A stretch of 17,546 bases of DNA from JAEUIT01 sp034439815 (GTDB taxonomy: Bacteria > Planctomycetota > Phycisphaerae > Phycisphaerales > SM1A02), in the NCBI GenBank assembly GCA_034439815.1, contig JAWXBD010000117.1, positions 1-17,546 of the forward strand, read 5' to 3'. Both the position numbers and the translations under genes were made by a program. Under the pieces are notes generated by a model. That model was not told where the DNA came from. It made no database searches and saw nothing but the letters and a program-made list of their open reading frames with translations. Shown here in pieces: positions 6,598-17,546 of the stretch. Every line of letters begins with the position of its first letter. Within the stretch, counting starts at the first letter, position 1.

Positions 6598-6661
6598 CGG
6601 CTGCGATGGCCCGCGCAGCGGCAGTTGCGCATCGTTCGGCATTGTTCTCGAAGGAGCTTTC

Positions 6662-7012
6662 ATGGCGTCGTTTTCGGTTGAGGTGGGCGAGTCGGAGGAG
6701 GCCACGGTGGTTCGCTTCATCGGATTGGCGGACCTTGGTGCAGAGAGCACAATCGAGCGCGAAGTGACGCGCCTGACTTCGGGTCATCATCAAAGGCTGA
6801 TTGTGATCGATTTCGCGCAGCTCGACATGATCGCCAGCCTTGCCTTGGGACAACTCGTTCGCCTGCATCACGGACTGCGCCGTTGGGGCGGACGAGTGCG
6901 CCTCGCGAATCCGACCGCCGAAGTGCGCGAGGTTCTAGAGCGATGCCGGCTCACTGGCATGCTGCAAGTCTTCCCGAGCGTGCAGGAAGCAATTGACGCG
7001 CCGGTCGACTAG
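6662..7012 (+). CDS. STAS-domain protein, anti-sigma factor antagonist type
   Basis: The 116-residue protein is a single STAS domain of the SpoIIAA/RsbV type. Diagnostic parts are LIVIDFAQLDMIASLALGQL (47-66), where the antagonist serine site is expected (S59 the candidate), then VRLHHGLRRWGGRVRLANPT (67-86), and EVREVLERCRLTGMLQVFPS (88-107). Such proteins bind an anti-sigma kinase when unphosphorylated and so release a sigma factor. No kinase, phosphatase or sigma gene is adjacent, so the partner is unknown. The ATG at 6662 has an excellent AAGGAG site 5 nt upstream. Related stand-alone STAS proteins also serve in chemoreceptor or lipid-transport systems, but the LANP and EVREVLE segments fit the antagonist group best. 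Confidence 0.88.
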   Translation: MASFSVEVGESEEATVVRFIGLADLGAESTIEREVTRLTSGHHQRLIVIDFAQLDMIASLALGQLVRLHHGLRRWGGRVRLANPTAEVREVLERCRLTGMLQVFPSVQEAIDAPVD

Positions 7013-7111
7013 CGCTCGTGCGGTCGAGCCGACGATGATGGATTTCGGTCGCGCGACGGCATGCGCTTCTCACGGTGCGGGCCGCGCCCAGGATCGAGCA
7101 CCTCGCTCCCT

Positions 7112-7133
7112 CAGCCCGACGGGCTGCAATTTT
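7112..7133 (+). terminator. Terminator-like hairpin downstream of the STAS gene
   Basis: CAGCCC-GAC-GGGCTG forms a perfect 6-bp stem with a 3-nt loop and is followed by CAA and four T. It lies about 100 nt after the STAS stop codon. The stem is short and the T-run modest, so it is a moderate candidate. Confidence 0.45.
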
Positions 7134-7135
7134 CT

Positions 7136-7184
7136 AGCCGGGGGTCAAAGCGAGTTCGCGAGCGTCGACCCTGGGCGCCCGGCT
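7136..7184. repeat. Interrupted inverted repeat
   Basis: AGCCGGG (7136-7142) pairs with CCCGGCT (7178-7184), and the next inner bases GGTC (7143-7146) pair with GACC (7167-7170), leaving a 7-nt bulge. The fold would be an 11-bp interrupted stem, directly after the terminator-like hairpin. It may be part of a second 3' structure or a small RNA; no function can be assigned. Confidence 0.35.
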
Positions 7185-7359
7185 CCATGCAAAGTCTTAA
7201 AGACACGCGCCGTCGAATGTGATCGCCGCCGGATGACCGGATGCGCCGGTGAGCGCTTCGATTCTCGATGCAGTGCGTGCTACGTGACGAGCGGTTGCGG
7301 CCGGTGCTGTTGGCGCCGAATTGCCATCGCGGTCCGCAGCCGCCACGACGATCCGGACT

Positions 7360-7368
7360 TGCTACCCT
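7360..7368 (+). promoter_or_regulatory. Candidate extended -10 promoter before the membrane gene
   Basis: TGC-TACCCT at 7360-7368 lies 6 nt before the ATG at 7375, so a transcript would begin at that ATG without a 5' leader. It resembles the his and STAS elements (TGC-TATCCT, TGC-TATCTT). There is no recognisable -35 box at the expected distance. Confidence 0.35.
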
Positions 7369-7374
7369 GAGTTC

Positions 7375-7485
7375 ATGTGGTGGTACGCACCCACAGCAGC
7401 GTTCGCGCTCGTTCTGTTCGTCGTGTCGTGGTGGATTGGTCGTGTGCGGAGGGGCGGACCCGGCGACAGGATTCTGCCGCCGTAG
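7375..7485 (+). CDS. Small membrane peptide, or the 5' end of the next gene cut off by an amber codon
   Basis: This 36-codon frame encodes MWWYAPTAAFALVLFVVSWW followed by IGRVRRGGPGDRILPP and TAG. Residues about 5-21 form a clear membrane helix followed by a positively charged stretch, and third-position GC is high, so it looks like true coding sequence. It is in the same frame as the zinc-ribbon gene that resumes nine bases after the stop, so it may be the first helix of one longer protein. There is no ribosome binding site; the candidate -10 element 6 nt upstream would give a leaderless message. Either a separate small protein or the front of a nonsense-mutated gene fits. Confidence 0.45.
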   Translation: MWWYAPTAAFALVLFVVSWWIGRVRRGGPGDRILPP

Positions 7486-7494
7486 CTTGTCGCG

Positions 7495-8514
7495 GTGTGT
7501 TGGTGCCTTGTTGTGGGCGGCATTCCGCTCGTGCTGTTTCGCGCGTTGCCAGATCCGAAGGCCATCTCGCTTGCAACACTGCTCTCGTTGTCCATCGGGC
7601 TGGCCACCCCGATATCGGCGCTGCTGATCGCTTTGTGGAGTGTCGCGCGTAGGCGGTATGGTGCGGACCGCTGCGGCCAGTGCGGACACCAGCTCATTCA
7701 ACGCCAGATCGCATGTCCCGAGTGCGGCGATGCGCGGCGGAGCTCGACGGTCCGGACGTACGGGGAGCGGCTGGAAAGTCTCGGGCGCGAACGGCCGCTG
7801 CTTGTCGGCAGCGTCCTCGCTGCTCAGCATGCGCTGCTGCTCGTTGCGTTCGTCACCGCCGCCCTGCTGGTGGTTCCGACGCCGCGCACTGTCGTCTCCA
7901 TGCTGCAGTCCGGAAGCGCCAGCCGCGTGATCACTAGCACCGACACCGCCGGCGAATCACGAAGCTCTCCCTTCTCCTGGACGTATCTCATCAACAGCAG
8001 GGTCAAGACCTCTGCGTCCTTCTTGCTGCCAGCGCCGCTGGTTCCTTCGGACATCGCGCTTGAGTTCCGGTTGGACGGCTCGATCTCGACACAGCGCGAG
8101 ACACCGACGGACCGCGCTTCCGTCAGTGATCCCGATCGCCAGTCAGCCATCGAGTCGCGGCCGCTGCTCTTGACGCGCGACATCCGTTCGCTCGCGGGCG
8201 TGAACGTTCTGGAGGAGGATGTTCATGCGCTCACCGCAGAGTTTGCGATTGACTCGTCGCAAAATCCGCTCAACGACCTCGTCGCGGCAGTCTTGATGTT
8301 TGCGCAGGACTACTGGCCTACTCCCGCGCCGTCAGGTCCCGCGCCGCTTCCAGCGATGCCGGCATACGACCGAAGCCGCGCCCCTTGGGCGATCGATCCA
8401 TGGCATGTGACGGTCGGCATTCCATTCATTGTCGGAGTACTTTGCGCGCTGATCGCGCACGTCGCCGCGAGGCGCGCGGTCTGCACGCGCGAGCGAACCG
8501 GTGCCTGCCGTTAG
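7495..8514 (+). CDS. Membrane protein with a CxxC-CxxC zinc ribbon
   Basis: This frame begins with GTG and encodes 339 residues. Hydrophobic helices are near residues 3-17, 24-50 and 103-127, with a last one near 304-326. Between the second and third is a zinc ribbon, CGQCGHQLIQRQIACPECG (C60, C63, C74, C77), of a form often seen in planctomycete membrane proteins of unknown function. The segment from about 130 to 300 is polar and probably extracytoplasmic. No ribosome binding site precedes the GTG, and an in-frame TAG nine bases earlier separates it from a hydrophobic 36-codon frame, so the true N-terminus is uncertain. The stop overlaps the stop of the convergent broken gene. I do not recognise a specific function. 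Confidence 0.65.
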   Translation: MCWCLVVGGIPLVLFRALPDPKAISLATLLSLSIGLATPISALLIALWSVARRRYGADRCGQCGHQLIQRQIACPECGDARRSSTVRTYGERLESLGRERPLLVGSVLAAQHALLLVAFVTAALLVVPTPRTVVSMLQSGSASRVITSTDTAGESRSSPFSWTYLINSRVKTSASFLLPAPLVPSDIALEFRLDGSISTQRETPTDRASVSDPDRQSAIESRPLLLTRDIRSLAGVNVLEEDVHALTAEFAIDSSQNPLNDLVAAVLMFAQDYWPTPAPSGPAPLPAMPAYDRSRAPWAIDPWHVTVGIPFIVGVLCALIAHVAARRAVCTRERTGACR

Positions 8515-9042
8515 CCGCCTCCCCACCCACCCAGCAGCACCGCAAGATCACTCGCGTCAACGCCGCCGCTGCAATCGTTGACATACGTTCGAATGAAAAC
8601 GCCGTCATACGTTCCGGTGACGAGATGCCACTCGCCGACCGTCCACGTCTGCGCGGAACCGCCGCTGCTTCCGTTCGCGGCCTGAAAACCGAAACTCGCA
8701 GGCTGCGATCCGTAGAGATCGCCCGTGACGCCGAGATGGAACGGTGGGGCGGTACCACGCAGACACCGTGATCGCCGCAACAGGATTGAGCACCGCTGCA
8801 TTGCCGCAGTTGACGAAGTCGTCAATGCCGTCGGAGTGCAACGCGCCACCCGCGATCCCGCGCGTCCAGATCGCTCCTGTCACCGCCCCGTGATTGCCGT
8901 AGCCGGAGCTGTCGTGCGCGATCTGTCCGCGCGCATCATCGAATGTCCAGTGGCCGACGAGTTGGGTTGTGGGGCTCGCGGCGGATGTTGCTGCGACGAG
9001 TCCAGTGGCGCCGACCATGATGAACCCACGAGCGATGTGCAT
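8511..9042 (-). pseudogene. Broken LamG-domain gene with a dockerin-like end
   Basis: The 5' part encodes a signal peptide (MHIARGFIMVGATGLVAATS, then AASP) and the first half of a LamG/concanavalin-like domain: VGHWTFDDARGQIAHDSSGY, NHGAVTG, GGALHSDGIDDFVNCG, ITVSAWYR. Near 8750 similarity moves to another frame: HLGVTGDLYGSQPASFGFQA, then WTVGEWHLVTGTYDGVFIRT and YVN. From YVN it passes straight into DCSGGVDASDLAVLLGGWGG, a dockerin-like repeat, so the last third of the LamG domain and the first dockerin repeat are absent. A frameshift plus an internal deletion is the simplest reading. Intact relatives are surface proteins presumed to bind carbohydrate. No good ribosome binding site is seen. 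A sequencing error could explain the frameshift but not the missing domain part. Confidence 0.75.
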
Positions 9043-9141
9043 CGCGCAATGCTCGCACGTTCACGGAGCCCATTCAATGACGTTGCAGCGAAAGAACGAC
9101 GCGTGAGGTCCGAAAATGCTGGCTCCATCAGCGGGCAGCCG

Positions 9142-11412
9142 TCACTCAGCAGGCTTCTCCGTCGGCTGCGCAGCTGTATCGCCTGCGCCCTTCTCCACCG
9201 ACACCTTCACCACGCGCTCCTTCTGCGCTCGCTTCACCGCGAACTTCATGTCGGTCTTGCCTTCGATCGCCTTGCCGAACTCTTCGGCGTTGGTGATCGG
9301 CTGGTCGTCGACCTGCGTGATGATTTCGAACGGTCGCATGCCGGCGACGCTGGCCCGCTGACCTGGCTCGAGCTTCGAGACAACGACGCCCGGTGCGTCC
9401 GGCCCCAAGTTGAGGTACTGGCGCACTTCAAGCGTCAGATCGCGCACGGTCATGCCCATGGCCTTCGCTTCGAACTTCGGCGCATTGCCGTAGTGCGGCG
9501 GACTCTGCTCGACGGTGAGCGCCTTGGTAACGGTCTCGCCGTCGCGGCCGAACTCGAGCGAATACGTCGACCCGATGCCGAGTTCCGTCAGTGTCGTGTT
9601 GAGCGTGTCTCCGATCGGGGGCCAAGGCGCAGGGATCTGGTCGTAGTACTCCTCGGGGAGTTCGTCGAGGCGCTCCCACGGAAAGACGCCCATGTAGCCG
9701 AGGTCGTCACGACCTACAGCAATCTCCATCGGTCGATCACGGCGCGGCGTCGTGACAGTGAGCAGGATGTCACCGGGTTGAATGTCCGCCTTGGCGGCAG
9801 GGGAGTCGGGGTACACGAACGTGACGAGTCCGCCGAACTCGCCGTCGCGCGACACTTCGGCCATTCCGTTGGCGCGGGCCAGTTCCGCTTCAAGCGGCTG
9901 CATGAGGACGCCGAGCCAGCCTGACCGCGACTCCTCATCTTCCGTCAGCGGAATGTTGGTCGGATCCTTCGCCTCGTCAAGCGTCGCAAGTGTCGCAAGT
10001 GTCGCCGCGATGACGGACGCAGGCGTCGCGTTGATGCCACCATCGGGGCCGCCCCGAAAGCGATCACGTCCGCCCGGCTGCTCGCGCTTCGCGATTGGAA
10101 GCGCCGCGAGCGTGTTGTCAGGCGCGAAGATGAATGCGGTGTCCTCCTCGGACAGGCCAGTGGGAAACCGGATCCCCTTCCAGCCGGGCTCGAACGCGCC
10201 CAAACGGAGGTGCATCGGATCACTCACGCGATTGCGGCCGATCACACGGACGGATGACGCCAGCAGCAGCCGGTTGCGCAGCTCGGACAGATCGCTCGTC
10301 GACAGTGCGATACCGGTGCTGATCGGATCCTTCGGCTTGGCGATCAACGCGCCCCAGTCGCGGAGTGTGGCGACGAACTCCGCCTCGTGCGATGTGTTCG
10401 ACGCGTCCGTCACTTCGATGCGCTCCAGCCGGGCCGTCACGGCTGGCGGAATCGATGCGATCACCAGGATGTTCCCGTCCGCGAGCACCACTGAGAGCGC
10501 CTCAAGTTCGGTCGCGACCTGCGAGTCGTCCGAGCCGAACATGCCGCGCGATCCCGGAGTGCCCTTCCGCGGGCTGCGGAAGTGCAGCGTCGTGCGCAAA
10601 ATCGATTCATTGATCGTCTGCCCGACCGCCTTCAGCGCTTCGGCCATCTGCGCTGCGCTCACATGCGGCCACTCCGCAGGATTCGGCGACAGCGTGCTGC
10701 TGGCGAGCCGGCGGCCGCTCAGCTCCGCGCGCACGACGGCGCCGGTCGAGTCGACGATGATCGCATCACCAGTCGAGCCCGCGATGGGAATCGGGCCCGG
10801 GCCCGCGAACTCAAGTGCGAAGCGTTCCTCGAACGTCGTGACGCGCAGCGCCCACAGGCCTCCGGAGTCGCCGGTCTGCACGGCCGAGAGTGGCGGCGCG
10901 GGCTTCGCTCCATCGGCCAAAAACGTCAGCGGCTTCGCGGGCGCGGGTAGCGACGCAGCGAGCGTCAGTACCATGCCGCGGTCTTCAGTGAGCCACTGGC
11001 TCGGCGTCGCGTCCACTCGGGCGTCTGATGGAGTGCCGGCGAGGCTGCGCACCTTGATGGAGGAGATGAAACGCGCCGGCAGCTCGGGGTCGGTGACGAT
11101 CACGCTCTGGGGCGCGACGAGGTAACCCGGCAGCTCAAGCGGCCGCTCCTCTTCGATGTATCGCGCGAAGTATCCGGAGAACCCGCTGCGACCTCGGATG
11201 AAGCCCTGCGGCAGCGTGCCACGATCTTCCTTCAGCCGGATCTCGACGATCACGAGGCTCGGACGAAGCGCGTCGGCAATGGCCTGGCGATCGACAGCCG
11301 GCGTGTCCTTCGCCGCAGCACCAGTCGCGGCCTGCGGAATCGCGGCCGGATCGCCGAAGAGAAGCGACGTGCTCATGAACATGAACGCCAGAAGCATTCC
11401 GAGATATCGCAT
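9142..11412 (-). CDS. Exported PDZ protein with two protease-like domains lacking catalytic residues
   Basis: The 756-residue protein has a signal peptide (MRYLGMLLAFMFMSTSLLFG). Residues about 45-235 resemble an HtrA protease domain, but the place of the catalytic His reads VIVTDPEL, the DLAL segment reads DRGMVLTL, and the GNSGGPLVDxxG segment reads GSTGDAIIVDSTG (212-224). Residues about 270-445 repeat the pattern: VVLADGNILVIAS in the His region, EFVATLRDWGALIAK in the Asp region and FIFAPDNTLAALPI in the Ser region, again without a triad. Residues about 498-640 form a first PDZ-like domain (GWLGVLMQPLEAEL, GLVTFVYPDSPAAKADIQPG) and 650-740 a second (GVVVSKLEPGQRASVAGMRP). The gene follows an active HtrA-type gene by 42 nt, so both are probably one transcript. 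A role as scaffold, inhibitor or substrate adaptor in the envelope is inferred. Confidence 0.82.
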   Translation of the reverse strand: MRYLGMLLAFMFMSTSLLFGDPAAIPQAATGAAAKDTPAVDRQAIADALRPSLVIVEIRLKEDRGTLPQGFIRGRSGFSGYFARYIEEERPLELPGYLVAPQSVIVTDPELPARFISSIKVRSLAGTPSDARVDATPSQWLTEDRGMVLTLAASLPAPAKPLTFLADGAKPAPPLSAVQTGDSGGLWALRVTTFEERFALEFAGPGPIPIAGSTGDAIIVDSTGAVVRAELSGRRLASSTLSPNPAEWPHVSAAQMAEALKAVGQTINESILRTTLHFRSPRKGTPGSRGMFGSDDSQVATELEALSVVLADGNILVIASIPPAVTARLERIEVTDASNTSHEAEFVATLRDWGALIAKPKDPISTGIALSTSDLSELRNRLLLASSVRVIGRNRVSDPMHLRLGAFEPGWKGIRFPTGLSEEDTAFIFAPDNTLAALPIAKREQPGGRDRFRGGPDGGINATPASVIAATLATLATLDEAKDPTNIPLTEDEESRSGWLGVLMQPLEAELARANGMAEVSRDGEFGGLVTFVYPDSPAAKADIQPGDILLTVTTPRRDRPMEIAVGRDDLGYMGVFPWERLDELPEEYYDQIPAPWPPIGDTLNTTLTELGIGSTYSLEFGRDGETVTKALTVEQSPPHYGNAPKFEAKAMGMTVRDLTLEVRQYLNLGPDAPGVVVSKLEPGQRASVAGMRPFEIITQVDDQPITNAEEFGKAIEGKTDMKFAVKRAQKERVVKVSVEKGAGDTAAQPTEKPAE

Positions 11413-11454
11413 GGTTCGTTGCCTGCTGAAAGAGAGAGGCGAGAGAGATATTCG

Positions 11455-12876
11455 TTATTCGCGCTCGTAGTCGCGCGAGATATCGAGAATGAGCTGGCGC
11501 ATCTGACCCGCGCGGATCAGCTTCACAAGGAGGCGCTTCTTCGTGGCGAGGTTGGCGAGGGTTCGCTCGTGGGCCGCCTTCACATCATCGAGCGTGGTGA
11601 GCGTCTGGCCGTCGATCTCGAGCAATATGTCATTGCGATAGAGGCCGGAGGCGGACGCGTTGCCGGGCTCCCGCACGCCGAAGATGAACACGCCTTCGGG
11701 GCGCTGGCGGTGCAGTTCCGCGTTCTCGAACCGGTTGATCGCCTTCGCGGTCAGGCCCCAGCGCGGACAGTCGGCCTCTTCGCCCTGCACGCGTCCCTTG
11801 CGGGTCGGCGTGACGGAGAGTGTGAGCTGCTCCGCCTGTCCTCCGGTGCTGCGTTCGATGACCAGCTCGACCGGCTTGTCGGAGGGGAGCAACGCGAACC
11901 GGCGGCGGATCTCGGGCAGCTCTTCGCTCGTGAGTCCGTTCGTAAAGTTGCCGTCGAGCTTGAGCACGCGGTCACGGCTGCGCAGGCCAGCGGTTTCCGC
12001 CGGGCTCCCCGCTTCGACGCCGGCAACGATGACGCCGGTGGCGCCTTCGAAGTACACGTCGCGGTCGAAGTCACGAAGCGGCTGGAGCGAAATCCCGGAC
12101 CACGACCAGCCGACTTCCTTCTCGGAACGCATGCGGTCGATGACTTCACAGATGGTGTCCGACGGGATCGAGAAACCCATGTCGCCGCCGGCCATCCGCG
12201 CGAGCGTATTGATGCCGACGACGCGTCCCTTGGTGTCGACAAGCGGGCCGCCGCTGTTGCCGGGCGAGATCGAAGCGTCAGTCTGCAGCCAGAGCGAGTA
12301 TTCGCTCGAGTCGGGAAGAAAGCGGCGCGTGCAGCTGACGATGCCGACCGAGACGGAACGGTTGAGTCCCCACGGCGCGCCCATCGCCATCACGAAGTCG
12401 CCCTCTTCGAGCTCGCGCGAGGGTCCGATGTCGGCGACGGGAATCGGTTCGTGCTTGCCGTCGAGATGGAGACGCACGAGTGCGAGGTCAAGATCCTGAT
12501 CGCTCGCGATCAGTTCCGCCTTGAACGCACGGCCGTCGGACAGCAGGCAGCGGATCTCGACCGCGCGGTCGACCACGTGCCAGTTCGTGAGCAGCTCGCC
12601 CTGTTCGCTGATGACCACACCGGAACCGCCGACTTCTTCGGTGCGGGCGCGGCCCGATTCCATGCTCTGCCGCAGGCACTTGATGTACACGACAGCCGGA
12701 AACACCTTGGACTTCGCCGCGCGGACCACTTCGCGGAAATCAAGATTCGCCTGCTCGAGCGCGGCCTTGCCGTCCTGAGCCGGCGACGAGTGACCAAGCG
12801 AACGCTGCGCACACAGCGGCAGGACGACAAGCACCAGGAGAAGCAAGCGCAATCGCGCCGAAGTCAGCGCAGGCAT
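11455..12876 (-). CDS. HtrA/DegP-type serine protease with two PDZ domains
   Basis: This 473-residue S1C protease has a signal peptide (hydrophobic run about 9-23, LLLLVLVVLPLCA). The catalytic triad is intact: H100 in LLTNWHVVD, D130 in DLDLALVR and S208 in SPGNSGGPLVD. PDZ domains follow at about 261-345 (GVIVAGVEAGSPAETAGLRS) and 370-465 (GVFIFGVREPGNASASGLYR). It should degrade or guard misfolded proteins outside the cytoplasm. An in-frame ATG at 13017 is rejected because that extension crosses the rpoC terminator and delays the signal peptide; the ATG at 12876 is preferred, although no strong ribosome binding site precedes it. The next gene downstream encodes a larger relative that has lost its catalytic residues. 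It is best called HtrA-like; exact orthology to DegP, DegQ or DegS is not assignable. Confidence 0.9.
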   Translation of the reverse strand: MPALTSARLRLLLLVLVVLPLCAQRSLGHSSPAQDGKAALEQANLDFREVVRAAKSKVFPAVVYIKCLRQSMESGRARTEEVGGSGVVISEQGELLTNWHVVDRAVEIRCLLSDGRAFKAELIASDQDLDLALVRLHLDGKHEPIPVADIGPSRELEEGDFVMAMGAPWGLNRSVSVGIVSCTRRFLPDSSEYSLWLQTDASISPGNSGGPLVDTKGRVVGINTLARMAGGDMGFSIPSDTICEVIDRMRSEKEVGWSWSGISLQPLRDFDRDVYFEGATGVIVAGVEAGSPAETAGLRSRDRVLKLDGNFTNGLTSEELPEIRRRFALLPSDKPVELVIERSTGGQAEQLTLSVTPTRKGRVQGEEADCPRWGLTAKAINRFENAELHRQRPEGVFIFGVREPGNASASGLYRNDILLEIDGQTLTTLDDVKAAHERTLANLATKKRLLVKLIRAGQMRQLILDISRDYERE

Positions 12877-12925
12877 GAAGAGGACCGCTTTCGTAAAAGG
12901 AATTCGCAGTGCAATGTGGGTGAAC

Positions 12926-12947
12926 GGAAACTGCAAGAAGGAAACTG
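12926..12947. repeat. Pair of GGAAACTG direct repeats upstream of the HtrA-type gene
   Basis: GGAAACTG occurs at 12926-12933 and again at 12940-12947, 14 bases start to start (CAGTTTCC on the coding strand). The pair lies 50-71 bases before the protease start, between the rpoC terminator and the gene, where an operator or promoter part could lie. I found no convincing -35/-10 pair here. Confidence 0.3.
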
Positions 12948-12970
12948 TAATAGGAAGCTGGCGACGCGGG

Positions 12971-13005
12971 AACGAAAGCGGGGCGACCGCGATCGGTCGC
13001 CCCGC
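12971..13005 (-). terminator. Transcription terminator of rpoC
   Basis: On the minus strand GCGGGGCGACC (13005-12995) and GGTCGCCCCGC (12988-12978) form a perfect 11-bp stem, extendable by one G-C pair to close an ATCG tetraloop, followed by TTTCGTT (12977-12971). It starts 28 nt after the rpoC stop. The stem is very strong and the T-run short, as is usual in GC-rich genomes. It should separate rpoC from the HtrA-type gene on the same strand. Confidence 0.85.
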
Positions 13006-13033
13006 ATGTTCATTCATCGTCTATCAATCGACA

Positions 13034-17546
<4,513 letters not shown>

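Larger units (their letters stand above)
5985..6661. other. Long intergenic region with repeats and no convincing intact gene
   Basis: This stretch separates the divergently read beta-propeller gene (minus) and STAS gene (plus). It holds four GGAA(A)CA-type repeats at 6203, 6214, 6224 and 6240, an exact 14-bp tandem duplication at 6369-6396, and a frame with good coding composition at 6292-6450. A tiny frame at 6477-6533 (18 codons, GGAG 10 nt upstream) is possible but unsupported. Composition shifts from AT-richer near 6200-6260 to very GC-rich near 6310-6400. Confidence 0.5.
7013..7374. other. Intergenic region after the STAS gene
   Basis: I see no convincing gene in this stretch of about 360 bases on either strand; the open frames are low-complexity Arg/Gly/Pro frames. 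It holds a terminator-like hairpin at 7112-7133, a larger interrupted inverted repeat at 7136-7184, and a candidate -10 element at 7360-7368 next to the following start. Confidence 0.5.

Noticed and set aside
7111..7830. 239-codon minus-strand frame opposite the membrane gene
   Set aside because: It has low-complexity composition and is antisense to a frame with membrane helices and a zinc ribbon.
10858..10872. GDSGG in the large PDZ protein as a trypsin-like catalytic serine
   Set aside because: It lies before the segment that aligns with GNSGGPLVDxxG, and no matching His or Asp is found, so it is probably chance.
12877..13017. Longer start for the HtrA-type protease at ATG 13017
   Set aside because: The extra 47 codons run through the perfect rpoC terminator hairpin and push the signal peptide away from the N-terminus.

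Overview
The window reads as a high-GC planctomycete, most likely of the class Phycisphaerae. The reasons are secreted proteins ending in dockerin-like repeats (pattern DLNGDxxxDxxDLxxLLGxWG), a membrane protein with a CxxC-x10-CxxC zinc ribbon, and an RpoC with a long acidic tail. Placement rests on protein style only, since no rRNA is present.

Layout. (1) 1-4198, minus strand: a compact histidine operon. A promoter (4171-4198) is followed at once by a 19-residue leader peptide with six His codons (4103-4162). Mutually exclusive RNA hairpins end in an intrinsic-terminator-like hairpin (4035-4070). Then come hisG, a hisC fused to a HAD phosphatase domain, hisB, hisH and the start of hisF. Every junction overlaps by 4 or 7 nt, so the genes are probably translationally coupled. 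hisD, hisA and hisI/E are not in the window. (2) 4266-5984, minus: a secreted glucose/sorbosone-dehydrogenase-type beta-propeller protein with two dockerin-like repeats. (3) 5985-6661: mostly non-coding, with short repeats, a 14-bp tandem duplication and a possible STAS-like gene remnant. (4) 6662-8514, plus: a small STAS-domain anti-sigma-antagonist-type protein, then a membrane zinc-ribbon protein whose reading frame is cut by an amber codon. (5) 8511-9042, minus: a broken LamG/dockerin gene. (6) 9142-12876, minus: an HtrA-type serine protease followed by a larger PDZ protein built from two protease-like domains that seem to have lost their catalytic residues. (7) 12971-17546, minus: rpoC, whose start lies beyond the window edge, and its terminator.

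How the parts work together. The his genes cover steps from ATP phosphoribosylation to histidinol. The HisC-HAD fusion would carry out two consecutive steps, transamination and then histidinol-phosphate dephosphorylation. The leader has all parts of a ribosome-stalling attenuator, so the operon is probably switched by charged tRNA-His. The protease and pseudoprotease probably act together in the cell envelope. The most notable item is the his attenuator: a classic leader-peptide design outside the groups where I know it to be described, and seemingly translated from a leaderless transcript.
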